64,000 bases of DNA from a virus: positions 1-64,000 of IMG/VR virus record IMGVR_UViG_3300034198_012226; one strand, 5' to 3'. The notes below the pieces were generated by a model. The model was not told the origin of the DNA. It made no database searches and saw only the letters and a list, made by a program, of their open reading frames with translations. Every line of letters starts with the position of its first letter. Position 1 is the first letter of the stretch. Shown here in pieces: positions 1 to 8,838 of this stretch. Both the position numbers and the translations under genes were made by a program.

Positions 1-1085
1 ACTTCTGCAAGTGCAAGCACTGCAACAACTGGTTCGAGCCGGACTACTTCGAGCACGTCAAGATTCCGGACTTCAAGGGCGACATCGCCCGCGACATCCT
101 GAAGTCCACCTTCGCCAACCCGTCCTTCCGCTGGCAGGACGCCTATGTCGCCTGCCCGAAGTGCGCCAAGCCCGCCGACCTGTCCGAGCAGTACCGCGAC
201 TGGGTGTGCGAGAACCCGAACGACAAGTACGTCGCTGCCGGGTTCAAGGTCTCGCCCTTCTCGTGCCCGAACATCATCCTGCCGTCGCACCTGGTGCGCG
301 ACTCGGTCAAGTACGAACGGCTGCAAGACTTCTACAACCAGCGCCTGGGCATGGCCCTGGAGGACAAGGAAGCCTCGCTCACCCAGGACGAGCTGCTCAA
401 GCTGCTGATCACGGACGACGTGAGCCTGACCTACCCGATGGTCATGGGCCTGGACATGGGCAACCTGTGCTACTGCACCATCGCCGCCGTGCTGCCGGAC
501 GACCGCCTGATCGTCGTCCACCGCGAGGCGATCCCGCTGTTCAAGGTGTACGAGCGCCGGAAGGAACTTGCCAAGGCGTGGCGTGTCCGGTCGTGCGTCG
601 TTGACCATGGCCCCTACACCGAGACTGTGTACCGGATGCAACAGTCGGACTCCCGCGTGTTCGCGGGCATCTACAACCGCAACCGGAAAGCGGCCGAGAT
701 TTACAAGGTGCGCGACCAGGAGGAAGACAAGGAGGAGGGCAAGCAGTCCTTGCGCGTGGTCAACATCTCGCGGGATCGCGGCTTCGACCAGATCATGGGC
801 CAGATTCGTGCCGGGAAAATCCTGGTCAAGGCCAAGATGGGCGTGGTGCAGGAGCAGCTCCACGAGGACGACGCTCTCTGGATTCGCCACATGCAGGATC
901 AGAAGCGGGTGCGCGAGTACGACGGCGACGAGCTGGTCTTCGTCTGGCGCAAGGTCACCGGCGAGGATCACTCCCACCACAGCCTGCTGTATGCGACCGT
1001 GGCAGCGAAGCTGATGGGCGTGGTCAACAGCGCACCACCTCTCCGGAGCCTGGTGATGAAGTTTAAGCTGAAGAAGAAACCGTGA
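1..1085 (+). CDS. terminase large subunit, C-terminal part (partial at window start)
   Basis: The reading frame is open from base 3 with no start, so the N-terminal ATPase lies outside the window. The visible part begins with a cysteine cluster (CKCKHC, then CPKC about 40 residues later) like the zinc-binding region of lambda gpA-type terminases. It continues into an RNase H-like nuclease domain: GLDMG near base 445 supplies the first acidic residue and VVDHGPYTE near base 600 the second, with a D-H-H cluster near base 965. The enzyme would cut concatemeric DNA and pump it into the prohead. Its place immediately before the portal gene fits. The family assignment rests on motifs and gene order. 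Confidence 0.85.
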   Translation, partial: FCKCKHCNNWFEPDYFEHVKIPDFKGDIARDILKSTFANPSFRWQDAYVACPKCAKPADLSEQYRDWVCENPNDKYVAAGFKVSPFSCPNIILPSHLVRDSVKYERLQDFYNQRLGMALEDKEASLTQDELLKLLITDDVSLTYPMVMGLDMGNLCYCTIAAVLPDDRLIVVHREAIPLFKVYERRKELAKAWRVRSCVVDHGPYTETVYRMQQSDSRVFAGIYNRNRKAAEIYKVRDQEEDKEEGKQSLRVVNISRDRGFDQIMGQIRAGKILVKAKMGVVQEQLHEDDALWIRHMQDQKRVREYDGDELVFVWRKVTGEDHSHHSLLYATVAAKLMGVVNSAPPLRSLVMKFKLKKKP

Positions 1086-1101
1086 TTCTAGGCAACATCC
1101 G

Positions 1102-1110
1102 TGGTAGACT
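1102..1110 (+). promoter_or_regulatory. possible extended -10 element before portal
   Basis: TG-G-TAGACT sits 30 bases before the portal start in the short terminase-portal gap. No convincing -35 is visible, so this is weak. The GGTARRMT core resembles the -10 regions at 10122 and 11055. Confidence 0.25.
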
Positions 1111-1139
1111 GCGGCGAAATTCCCGCAGGAAACTACCAC

Positions 1140-2696
1140 ATGTTCAAACTACCGTTCAAGCTCCCGCGCCTCGGCTTCGGTAGCGGCAAGTCCCAGTACG
1201 CCGAGATCGGCGTACCGAGCATGGCCGCTGCTACCGACCTGCCGTCGCCAGCGGAGCCGAAGATCAAGGGGAAGGCGCAAGCCTACCCGTCCTACGCCAC
1301 ATCAGCCAAGATGTCCCAGTCTCCGATCCCGATCCCGGATCGGCGATTGGCCACGACCGACACCAACACGATCCGCGCCGGGGCCTCGACCTCGAAGGTG
1401 ATCCGCGACTTCGTCGCCGCCTCGCCGGAGTTCTCTGCCGCCGTCTTCACCTACCTGCGGGTGGCGATCACCGGCAACTACAAGGCCATCGCCTACAACC
1501 TGGACGGCACGCCGAACCCGGAAGCCACCAAGTCCCTCCAGCAGGTTATCGCCCGCCTGGACGTGCTGCCCGACTACACCGAGGGCTTCAACGGCGTCGC
1601 CTCGCTCCAGTCCTGCTCCGAATCCCTGGCCAAGGAAATCCTCCAGGAGGGCGCGATGTGCGGCGAGCTGGTGCTGGACAAGACCCGCCTGCCGTCGCGC
1701 ATCCAGCCGATCTCGACCGGGGGCCTGAAGCAGCAGCCGGACAAGAACGGCTACCTGGTGCCCGTGCAAACCGTGGGCGGCAAAGACATCGTCCTGGACA
1801 GCCCTGCCGTCTTCTACGTGTCGCTCGACCAGGACTTGACCCAGGCATACCCGTCGTCGCCGATGGAGCCAGCGATCAAGGCCGTGCTGTTCGCCGAGGC
1901 GTTCATCAACGACCTCCAGCGCGTCATCAAGCGGGCGATCCACCCGCGCCTGGTCGTGACCATCGACTACGAGAAGTTCTTCAAGTCGATCCCCGAGGAC
2001 ATCCAGCAGCAGGAGAACGGCGTCACCGAGTACCAGGACGCGACCCTTGCCTCCGTCCAGCAGATGATCAACGACCTGGGGCCGGACGACGCCCTGGTGC
2101 AGTACGACTTCATCAAGGTGGACTACCTGAACAACGGCAACTCGTCGTTGGCCAACGAGTACACCACCATCAAGGACATCGTGGACTCGAAGCTGGCGTC
2201 GGGCACGAAGACCATGCCAGCCGTCCTGGGCATGGACTCGACCTCGAACGTGGCCTCGACCCAGTCGATGCTGTTCGTGAAGGCCGCAGCCGGAGCTGTC
2301 CAGTTCAAGCTGAACGAGTTCTACAGCCGCCTGCTGACGCTGGCCGTGCGCCTCCTGGGCCACGACGTGTACGTCAAGTTCCGCTACGACACCATCGACC
2401 TCCGTCCAGAGAACGAGGTCGAGGCATTCAAGTCGGCCAAGCAGTCCCGCTGGCTTGAGCTGCTGTCCCTGGGCATGGTCGGCGACGACGAGTGCGTCAT
2501 CGAGCTGACCGGGCACTTGCCACCCGATGGCTACAAACCGCTGTCCGGGACGATGTTCAAGTCCAAGGCAGCAAACACCGACCCCGGCAATGACGGCTCG
2601 TCCAACGGCGGTTCGGCGCTCAACAAGAACACCGACCCCGGCAGCGCAGGCGTCAAAGGCGGCAACACCAAAAAAGACCCTCAGAAGGAGAAGTAA
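1140..2696 (+). CDS. portal protein
   Basis: Predicted 518-residue portal, the dodecameric ring at the capsid vertex through which DNA is packaged and the tail is joined. I chose the ATG at 1140 because AGGAAAC lies just upstream. A GTG at 1101 would add 13 residues but lacks a ribosome binding site. The middle of the protein has the mixed helical clip/stem character of portals, and the C-terminal 50 residues are a Gly/Asn/Lys-rich low-complexity tail containing two NTDPG copies. Position between terminase and capsid protease supports the call. Confidence 0.82.
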   Translation: MFKLPFKLPRLGFGSGKSQYAEIGVPSMAAATDLPSPAEPKIKGKAQAYPSYATSAKMSQSPIPIPDRRLATTDTNTIRAGASTSKVIRDFVAASPEFSAAVFTYLRVAITGNYKAIAYNLDGTPNPEATKSLQQVIARLDVLPDYTEGFNGVASLQSCSESLAKEILQEGAMCGELVLDKTRLPSRIQPISTGGLKQQPDKNGYLVPVQTVGGKDIVLDSPAVFYVSLDQDLTQAYPSSPMEPAIKAVLFAEAFINDLQRVIKRAIHPRLVVTIDYEKFFKSIPEDIQQQENGVTEYQDATLASVQQMINDLGPDDALVQYDFIKVDYLNNGNSSLANEYTTIKDIVDSKLASGTKTMPAVLGMDSTSNVASTQSMLFVKAAAGAVQFKLNEFYSRLLTLAVRLLGHDVYVKFRYDTIDLRPENEVEAFKSAKQSRWLELLSLGMVGDDECVIELTGHLPPDGYKPLSGTMFKSKAANTDPGNDGSSNGGSALNKNTDPGSAGVKGGNTKKDPQKEK

Positions 2697-2698
2697 AG

Positions 2699-3562
2699 AT
2701 GGACAAGAACGCAATGCTGGCAATGGCACTTCCGGACGGCCTGTGGGCTGGTACGGAATCGACCCTACACTCACTGGTGGCCCGCCTGATGGCGATCCAC
2801 GAGCGCCCGATTCCTGAAGCGGCCATGGGCTACAGCTCGGTCACCGCGCAGAAGGAGGAGCCGCCCCCGTACCTGCTCTCGATGCAGGGCAGCATCGCCG
2901 TCATCGACATCAAGGGCGCGATGACCAACGCCACGAGCTGGTGGGACCGCTACGACAAGGTCTCGACCTACCCGGCGATCCGCGAGGCCCTGGTGTACGC
3001 CGCCCAGTCGCCGAGCGTGAAAGGCATCCTGCTTGACATCGAGTCGGGCGGCGGCGCTGTGGCAGGTATGTTCGATACCGCCAACATGATCCGTCACATC
3101 AACGACAACGTGAAGCCTGTCGTGGCCTTCGGCGAGACCATGTTCTCGGCGGCGTACTGCCTGGGCTGCGCGGCTGGCCAGGTGTTCTCCTCGAAGTCGT
3201 CGGGCGTCGGCTCCATCGGCATCATCGCCACCCACATGGACTACTCGAAGATGTATGCCGACATGGGCATCAACGTCACGGTCATGCGCTCGGGCAAATA
3301 CAAGGCCCTGGTCAACCGCTTCGAGCCGCTGACCGACGCTTCCCGCGAGCAGTTCCAGGACGGCATGGACGCGAACTACGACGTGTTCATCGAGCACGTC
3401 GCGTCGATGCGCGACACGACCAAGCAGACCGCCGACAACAAGATGGCCCAGGGCCGTGAGTTCTACGGCCAGGCAGCTCAGGAAGCAGGACTTGTCGATG
3501 CGATCACCTCGTTCGATCAAGTGCTTGCCGCTCTGCAAGAAAGTGTTGACAAGCAACACTAA
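2699..3562 (+). CDS. S49-family prohead protease (SppA/lambda gpC type)
   Basis: This 287-residue protein matches the signal-peptide-peptidase-like serine protease fold that processes phage proheads. The GILLDIESGGGAVAGM block (around residue 105) is the S49 oxyanion region. The nucleophile is the serine in MFSAAY, and the general-base lysine is in MRSGKYKA about 50 residues later. AAGGAG lies 8 bases before the ATG, which follows the portal stop by two bases. In lambda the scaffold is nested in this gene's 3' end, whereas here a separate Ala-rich gene follows and probably plays that part. Confidence 0.88.
   Translation: MDKNAMLAMALPDGLWAGTESTLHSLVARLMAIHERPIPEAAMGYSSVTAQKEEPPPYLLSMQGSIAVIDIKGAMTNATSWWDRYDKVSTYPAIREALVYAAQSPSVKGILLDIESGGGAVAGMFDTANMIRHINDNVKPVVAFGETMFSAAYCLGCAAGQVFSSKSSGVGSIGIIATHMDYSKMYADMGINVTVMRSGKYKALVNRFEPLTDASREQFQDGMDANYDVFIEHVASMRDTTKQTADNKMAQGREFYGQAAQEAGLVDAITSFDQVLAALQESVDKQH
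2765..2779 (-). repeat. dispersed 15-bp motif, site 1
   Basis: CTACACTCACTGGTG inside the protease gene. It differs at one base from the sites before thyA and groES. Only one half matches the consensus well, so this is a weaker copy. Confidence 0.4.
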
Positions 3563-3575
3563 GGTCATCCACAAT
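3546..3575 (+). promoter_or_regulatory. sigma-70-like promoter before scaffold/capsid genes
   Basis: A perfect TTGACA at 3546-3551 is followed after 18 bases by CACAAT. It overlaps the end of the protease gene and would give extra transcripts of the scaffold, decoration and capsid genes, which are needed in high copy. The -10 is imperfect. Confidence 0.45.
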
Positions 3576-3604
3576 TCAACAAAATTTAACTGAGGAAATA
3601 TCCC

Positions 3605-4273
3605 ATGGTACGCAAAGTCTTGAATGTGGCGGCTCTCGCAGCTCTCGCATCCGGCGCTTCCCTCCAAGCGAGCGCCAATTCGGCTCCGGCAGCAACCGCA
3701 CCAGTCGCTGCGTCGGGTGCTTCCCCTGAAGCTGCGGCTGCTGCCGCTGCTGCACAGGCCGCTGCTCCGGCAGCGACCACCGAAGGTACGGGCGGCGCTG
3801 CGCCTGCCGCTGAAGCTGCTGCCGCCCCGGCTGCTGCTCCAGCCGCTGCGGCTGCACCCAGTGTAGCCGCTGCTCCAGCAGCCGCCCCTACCGACGTTAC
3901 GGCCTATCTGCAAGGCCAGATCGCCACCAAGGACGCCGCCCTGCTCGCCGCAGGCGTCGAGACCGCTGCCCTCAAGGCTCGCGTGACCGAGTTCGAGGCG
4001 TCGATGAACGGCCTGATGGAAATCGCCCGTGCTTCCCTGACCAACATGCGCGTCGCCCTCGGCGGTCACAAGACCGACCTGTCGGCGCTGTCCGCAACCG
4101 AACTCCTGGCACAGCACGAAGCTGCGTCCAAGGACTTCGGCAACCAATTCGTTGCTGGTGGTGTTGCTGCTGTTGACGCCGCACAAGAAACGAATGCCAG
4201 CCGTGCGCAGGCTCCGGACTCCCTGGAGATTGCCCGTCTGAACGCTGTCGCTGGCACCCGCAAGCGCAGCTAA
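3605..4273 (+). CDS. Ala-rich capsid scaffold-like protein
   Basis: This 222-residue protein has a basic-hydrophobic N-terminus, then about 75 residues made almost wholly of Ala, Pro and Thr. A helical half beginning near YLQGQIATKDAAL has coiled-coil character. Such C-terminal halves occur as the scaffold part of S49 protease-scaffold fusions, and this gene sits between protease and decoration protein. The N-terminus mimics a signal peptide (KVLNVAALAALASGAS), but head genes of this position are cytoplasmic. GAGGAAATATCCC precedes the ATG. Function is inferred from position and composition. Confidence 0.6.
   Translation: MVRKVLNVAALAALASGASLQASANSAPAATAPVAASGASPEAAAAAAAAQAAAPAATTEGTGGAAPAAEAAAAPAAAPAAAAAPSVAAAPAAAPTDVTAYLQGQIATKDAALLAAGVETAALKARVTEFEASMNGLMEIARASLTNMRVALGGHKTDLSALSATELLAQHEAASKDFGNQFVAGGVAAVDAAQETNASRAQAPDSLEIARLNAVAGTRKRS
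3852..3866 (-). repeat. dispersed 15-bp motif, site 2
   Basis: CTGCACCCAGTGTAG in the Ala-rich part of the scaffold gene. With flanking bases it forms a 19-bp near-perfect inverted repeat, GGCTGCACCCAGTGTAGCC. Confidence 0.75.
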
Positions 4274-4310
4274 ACACCACCACTTCATCCACTTTTATTA
4301 GGAAAGCAAC

Positions 4311-4808
4311 ATGGCAAAGTTCCAAATGAAGCCACTGATCGGCGCGAAAGGCACCACGGTTCGCCTCGGTGCTGGCATCAATCCTGGCGACCGTTTCAAC
4401 GATAAGGAAGCAGGCAAGCTGGTCAAGTTCGTCGGCGACAGCCGTTACGATCTGGCCGCTGCTGGCGACGCAATCGAAGCCCGCGTGATCGCTGTCGATA
4501 CCGCGACCACCGACGGCTATTCGACCGGCTCCATCGACCAGTACGTCGGCGGCGACAACCGCTTCATGACCGTCGTGCTCGACGGCCTGCAAGCCACCCC
4601 TGGCACCGGCACTGTCGCCGTGGGCGACATGGTCGTCGTCGGCTCCGTGGTCGCCAAGGGCACCGCACTGCCTGACCCAGGCCCGAAAGTCTGCAAGGCA
4701 ACCGACCAGGCTGCGGCCAAAGCCGGTAAAGCCGCATGGCGCGTCGTGGCAATCACCAAGGGCAACGGCGCTGTTGGCTCCTTCGCCACCATCGAACGCC
4801 TGTTCTAA
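4311..4808 (+). CDS. head decoration (capsid cement) protein
   Basis: Small, Gly/Val/Ala-rich, predicted all-beta protein of 165 residues directly upstream of the major capsid gene, the usual place of lambda gpD-like stabilising proteins. No motif is diagnostic, so the call depends on position, size and composition. TTAGGAAAGCAAC precedes the ATG. It would bind the outside of the expanded capsid. Confidence 0.6.
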   Translation: MAKFQMKPLIGAKGTTVRLGAGINPGDRFNDKEAGKLVKFVGDSRYDLAAAGDAIEARVIAVDTATTDGYSTGSIDQYVGGDNRFMTVVLDGLQATPGTGTVAVGDMVVVGSVVAKGTALPDPGPKVCKATDQAAAKAGKAAWRVVAITKGNGAVGSFATIERLF

Positions 4809-4832
4809 TACATCACCAGGAGCAATAGAAAA

Positions 4833-6014
4833 ATGGCATCATATCGTGACGCAAGCGGCGCAGTCCACAAGCTCGACATCGCCGTGTCCATGTACCAGCA
4901 GGCGGCTGAACAGGGTCAATCCCTGGAGCAGTTCCTGAACTCGACCTACCCGACCGGCGCAGAGCAGCCTTCGGCGTACACCCAAATCCTTGCCTCGGAA
5001 GGCATCTTCATCGGCGGCAACCGCGAATTCGGCATCCGTTCGGCTTCGGTCAACGAAGTGCTGAACGGCCGTCCGAAAATGGAAGGCGGCGTCATCGTCA
5101 AGGAAGCCGTCCCGGCCTCGCGTATCCTGTTCCCGGCTGCGCTGATGTCCACCATCGAAGACAAGCTGGCGACCGACCTGGAAACCACGCCGAACGCCTT
5201 CGAGCAACTGATCGCGGTCGATGACTCGATCAACCACGACCGCTTCGAGCGCGCCGTGCTGAACTTCAGCCGTCCGGAAGGCGTTCGTTCGCAGACCACC
5301 AGCCAACTGGCCCTGCCGAACACCATGCTGACCATCACGGCCAGCGACCAGAGCCGTCGTATCCCGACCATCGGCCTGGGCCTGGAAATCTCGGAACAAG
5401 CCATGAAGGCAACTTCGATGGACTTGGTCGGCCTGGCACTTGCCCGTCAAGCCGCCACCGAGCGCAACGAGCGTGCCGACCAGTACATCATGTCGCTGCT
5501 CGAAGGCGACACCGACATGGACATGGTTGCCCTGGCCACCATCACCGGCAAGGTCAAGAAGGCCAACTCGTTCGATGCGTCGATCACCCAAGCTGGCGTG
5601 CTGTCGCACAAAGCCTGGATCAAGTGGCTGGCGCTGAACTCGAACAAGCGTCGCATCACCCACGTCATCACCGACCTGGATACCGCGATGGCCATCGAGA
5701 ACCGCACCGGGAAGCCGATCAACACGAACGACAACCCGAACTCGCCGCGTATCGACGCGATCCCGACGATCATGAACCCGTCGTGGGACTTCAACACCAA
5801 AATCTTCATCACGCAGAACCCGGCCTGGCCTGCTGGCACGATCCTGGGCCTGGATCAGCGTTATGGCATCCACCGCGTCAAGTCGCTGACCGCGCAGTAC
5901 GAAGCCATCGAAGCCCTGGTGATGCGCCGCGCCACCCAGATGCGCTTCGACAACGGCGAGATCGTCTACCGCCTGTTTGACGAATCGTTCGAGGTGCTGA
6001 CGCTGACGCTGTAA
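4833..6014 (+). CDS. major capsid protein
   Basis: A 393-residue protein of the expected size for an HK97-fold capsid subunit. It lies after protease, scaffold and decoration genes and before a strong terminator. The C-terminal half (GTILGLDQRYGIHRV onward) has the beta-rich P-domain look of this fold. AGGAG lies 10 bases before the ATG. The N-terminal 50 to 60 residues are helical and could be the part removed by the prohead protease, which is an inference. Confidence 0.78.
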   Translation: MASYRDASGAVHKLDIAVSMYQQAAEQGQSLEQFLNSTYPTGAEQPSAYTQILASEGIFIGGNREFGIRSASVNEVLNGRPKMEGGVIVKEAVPASRILFPAALMSTIEDKLATDLETTPNAFEQLIAVDDSINHDRFERAVLNFSRPEGVRSQTTSQLALPNTMLTITASDQSRRIPTIGLGLEISEQAMKATSMDLVGLALARQAATERNERADQYIMSLLEGDTDMDMVALATITGKVKKANSFDASITQAGVLSHKAWIKWLALNSNKRRITHVITDLDTAMAIENRTGKPINTNDNPNSPRIDAIPTIMNPSWDFNTKIFITQNPAWPAGTILGLDQRYGIHRVKSLTAQYEAIEALVMRRATQMRFDNGEIVYRLFDESFEVLTLTL

Positions 6015-6033
6015 TGCGACAGCCGGCCTGAAG

Positions 6034-6059
6034 AAGGCTCCCTCCGGGGAGCCTTTTTC
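6034..6059 (+). terminator. rho-independent terminator after capsid gene
   Basis: AAGGCTCC and GGAGCCTT pair over a CTCCG loop and are followed by TTTTCT. It separates the head genes from the connector block. Confidence 0.9.
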
Positions 6060-6139
6060 TCGACCAGCACTTGACTCCCGGAAACACTTGCAGCATCCTA
6101 CGACTTTACACAGAACAACCTTTCCACCAGGAACCCATC

Positions 6140-6529
6140 ATGACCAAGACCGCCAAACCAGAAGCCCCGACCGTCGATCTCGCCGCTCAACTCGAAGCCG
6201 ACGCCCAGGCGCAAGCCCAGGCCCAGGCCGAAGCCGAGCAGCTCGAACGCGAGCGCAAGGCTGTTGAAGCCATGGCCAAGGGCGACACCGCCGCCGTGGC
6301 TGTCGCTGCCGTCGAGACCGAAGAAGAACGCATCGCCCGCGTCACCGCCGAGCAGGTTGCTGCCCGCAAGGCCGTGGGCGTGCGCTACTACCTGGCCACC
6401 GGCGACCACCCAATCACCGACCCGGAAACCCTGAAGACCTTCAGCAACGAGCGCCCGACCAAGGCCGAGATGACCGGCTGGATCGAGTTCCAGCTCGCCA
6501 ACGGCAAACTGGCGGTGGACGGGGAGTAA
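6140..6529 (+). CDS. small Ala/Glu/Gln-rich protein, unknown
   Basis: A 129-residue protein with an extended charged helix (repeating AQAQAQAEAE around residues 28 to 40) followed by a compact C-terminal region with YYLATGDHPITDPE. I chose the ATG at 6140 (AGGAACCC upstream) over an in-frame ATG at 6071 that lacks a ribosome binding site. It sits between capsid and connector genes, so a head-completion role is possible, but I do not recognise a family. Confidence 0.6.
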   Translation: MTKTAKPEAPTVDLAAQLEADAQAQAQAQAEAEQLERERKAVEAMAKGDTAAVAVAAVETEEERIARVTAEQVAARKAVGVRYYLATGDHPITDPETLKTFSNERPTKAEMTGWIEFQLANGKLAVDGE

Positions 6530-6532
6530 CCC

Positions 6533-7024
6533 ATGTACCTGCTCGGATTCACCACCCCTGACGACATCCGAGCAGTCCTCGGCGTCAACGACGTGGAGCT
6601 GAAGGACGACACCTTGCTCCTGTCGTTGTACGCCGATCACCTGGCTACGGAGCTGGACGACATCAGCTTGACCCTGGCCTCCAGGTACAAGCAGATCGCC
6701 GAGAAGGCCGAGGAGACGCGCACCGAGGACGAGAAGCGCCTCCTGCGCAGCACCGGCCTGTTCGCCACCTACACCGTCGCCAAGCAGCTCGCGGGCAGCT
6801 TGTCGATGTTCGCTCCGAAGTCGGTCTCGGACAGCAAGGCTGAAGTCTCCCGATTCGCCGATCCCTACAAGGACACGAAGAAGGACATCAAGACCCAGTG
6901 GGAGCTGTACAAGGGCCGCGTCACCGCCGCCCTGAGCGCCCTGGAGACCCTCAACACCCGGTCGGCCCCGCGCACCATCATGCTCGTCTCCACGCCGTCC
7001 GTTGACGCCACGGTGGCCTCATGA
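6533..7024 (+). CDS. head-tail connector (adaptor-like)
   Basis: A 163-residue, mostly helical protein beginning with TTPDDIRAVLGVND, a pattern common in phage adaptor proteins (HK97 gp6-like). It follows the capsid genes, and its stop overlaps the next gene's ATG. It likely forms the ring under the portal. Assignment is by position, size and predicted helicity. Confidence 0.55.
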   Translation: MYLLGFTTPDDIRAVLGVNDVELKDDTLLLSLYADHLATELDDISLTLASRYKQIAEKAEETRTEDEKRLLRSTGLFATYTVAKQLAGSLSMFAPKSVSDSKAEVSRFADPYKDTKKDIKTQWELYKGRVTAALSALETLNTRSAPRTIMLVSTPSVDATVAS

Positions 7025-7899
7025 TGAAGCTCTCGGACGTGGGCCGCGTCTTCGACACCATGACCATCCTGGACGCCTCCGGCAAGACCAGGCCGGTCAA
7101 GGGTCGCATCCTGCCCTACGACGACAACTCGCGGGACAGCCTGTCTGCCGACCGGCGCATCCTCTCGATGGTGCCTGGCACCGCGATTCCGGCCCGCCGC
7201 GTGATCCACGCTGCCGGGGAATACTGGATCGTGGGTCAGGTCACCGCCGACTTCCATGGCGACGAGCCGCTCCGGCAGAAGTACGTGCTGCACCGTGTCG
7301 ATGGTGTGGCGCGGGTGGCCACGTTCGAGCAGGCGATCTCCGGCGTCGGCGGCGTGACAGCGCACGTCGGCCGTCTCTGGATGAAGGACATGAAGGAGCC
7401 GGAGGAGTCCTCCTCGCTCTACGAGTCGTTGCACTTCTACCTCTCGACCACCGAGGACATCCGTGACCAGTCGAAACTGACCGGCCCGTTCCTGGACGGC
7501 GAGGAGACCCACGTACTCATCCACTTCAAATCGAAGTGGCACCTGGTGCGCAACACGTTCGAGTCCGCTGGTGGCTTCCAGGTTGCTGTGGTGGACGAGC
7601 TGCCTGATCCGGTGGCCATCGCCGCCACGATCAATTCGACCGTCTACGACAAGCTGGCCGACAAGAAGGTCGCCACCGGCAAGACCGTACAGGCCCTGAG
7701 CCTGCGCTGGCAGTCCCAGTACACCTACCTGTCGTCCTACTCCACGAAATACGAGGAGGGCGACCGCGTGCTGATGGTGCTGAAATCGGACACTACACCG
7801 ACTGTAGCCGACACCGTCACGCTGCGGGGCCGCACGTTCAAGGTCGTCACGGTACTTGACCAGGCCAACGTCTGGGCCTTGCACCTCCGGCATGTTTAA
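7021..7899 (+). CDS. head-tail joining or neck protein, unknown family
   Basis: This 292-residue protein starts at an ATGATG overlapping the previous stop. It is rich in beta-strand-like segments and has no motif I can name. Two similar-looking halves are possible: each carries a hydrophobic segment followed by a Tyr-rich stretch. Its place between adaptor and gp10-like genes suggests a stopper or neck component. Motif site 3 lies near its 3' end. Confidence 0.5.
   Translation: MMKLSDVGRVFDTMTILDASGKTRPVKGRILPYDDNSRDSLSADRRILSMVPGTAIPARRVIHAAGEYWIVGQVTADFHGDEPLRQKYVLHRVDGVARVATFEQAISGVGGVTAHVGRLWMKDMKEPEESSSLYESLHFYLSTTEDIRDQSKLTGPFLDGEETHVLIHFKSKWHLVRNTFESAGGFQVAVVDELPDPVAIAATINSTVYDKLADKKVATGKTVQALSLRWQSQYTYLSSYSTKYEEGDRVLMVLKSDTTPTVADTVTLRGRTFKVVTVLDQANVWALHLRHV
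7793..7807 (+). repeat. dispersed 15-bp motif, site 3
   Basis: CTACACCGACTGTAG, a copy with both outer halves intact (CTACA and TGTAG). It is read as codons ACT ACA CCG ACT GTA, an unusual run for this genome. Confidence 0.8.
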
Positions 7900-8398
7900 G
7901 GTCACGAACGCCGACCAGGTCTTCAGGGAATGGGACACCTGGCTTGCCCAGGTGGAGGCCGAAGTCATGCGGATCGCCATCGACATGATGTACGTGATGC
8001 TGCGTGAGGCCGCTCTCCGGACTCCGCAGTATTCAGGCGACATGGTGGCCAACTACAACTTGAGCATCAACACCCCTGACGGTTCGTTCTCACCGCACGT
8101 CTTCCCAGAGATGAGGTTCCCGACCGAGAACCCGTTCCAGAAGGAAGACCTCCCGGCAATCATGCACGCGGTCAGCCGCAACGCCGGGAGGCTGGAGAAG
8201 GCCAAGCTCGGTGACACCCTCTGGCTTGCCAACGGCGCAGTCCACGATGACGACGCTTATGCCTGGAAGATCGAGGACGGCTTGCTCAAGCTGCGACCGC
8301 AGAACGCCGGGGGGTACGGCCCGATTCGCAAGACCCGAGATTACATGCAGGCCCACTACCGGCAGATCGGCCGGAGCAACCGAGAGATGTTCAAATGA
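7892..8398 (+). CDS. tail-completion protein (HK97 gp10-like)
   Basis: A 168-residue protein with an N-terminal helix, then LREAALRTPQYSGDMVANY. This T-P-x-x-S/T-G-x-x-x-x-x-Y/W pattern is typical of gp10-like neck proteins. The ATG at 7892 overlaps the previous stop by eight bases. It would cap the tail terminator at the head-tail interface. Confidence 0.62.
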   Translation: MFKVTNADQVFREWDTWLAQVEAEVMRIAIDMMYVMLREAALRTPQYSGDMVANYNLSINTPDGSFSPHVFPEMRFPTENPFQKEDLPAIMHAVSRNAGRLEKAKLGDTLWLANGAVHDDDAYAWKIEDGLLKLRPQNAGGYGPIRKTRDYMQAHYRQIGRSNREMFK

Positions 8399-8838
8399 AC
8401 GTAGTAGACATTCGAGACGCCATCATCAAACACATGAGCCTTCTGGAAGCCAAATGGCAGGCAGAAGGGCGACCCCTGCACGTCGAGCTGGACAACCAGG
8501 ACGACATTGACCTGAACAACCTGCCTGATAACTTCGCGGTGCTCTCCATCGACTGGGGTGAGGTTACTCAAAAGAATGTTGCTTTCAATCCAGATGAGCG
8601 TTACCATGGCAACATTGTGGTCTTTCTCGTGGGAAAGGTCGGCACAGGCACACGCGACCGACTCGTGATCCAGAGCGAGATCATCGAGCACTTCAAATTT
8701 AAGGCGTTCGGCGGGGTTCAAACCCGGCAACCTCAACCAGGTAGAGCGCCCGGTAGATCAGAGAAACAGAGCGGCTGGCACACGATGACGGTCATGTTTC
8801 CTTTCTTCGCAGACTCCGATACAACACCCACTATCTAA
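8395..8838 (+). CDS. tail terminator protein
   Basis: A 147-residue protein of the size and position of lambda gpU-type terminators, which end tail-tube polymerisation. It starts in an ATGA overlap with the previous gene. Its C-terminal half (8560-8830) looks less GC-rich than its neighbours and includes a Pro/Arg/Gln-rich segment, perhaps reflecting exchange. No diagnostic motif. Confidence 0.5.
   Translation: MNVVDIRDAIIKHMSLLEAKWQAEGRPLHVELDNQDDIDLNNLPDNFAVLSIDWGEVTQKNVAFNPDERYHGNIVVFLVGKVGTGTRDRLVIQSEIIEHFKFKAFGGVQTRQPQPGRAPGRSEKQSGWHTMTVMFPFFADSDTTPTI

Noticed and set aside
1302-2774. 490-codon minus-strand frame opposite portal
   Set aside because: Antisense shadow of the portal gene with no start signal or protein pattern.
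8713-8760. tRNA-like words GGGGTTCAAACCC and GGTAGAGCGC in the tail terminator gene
   Set aside because: The T-arm-like word precedes the D-arm-like one, stems do not pair properly and no anticodon arm can be drawn. Probably chance in a recombined segment.
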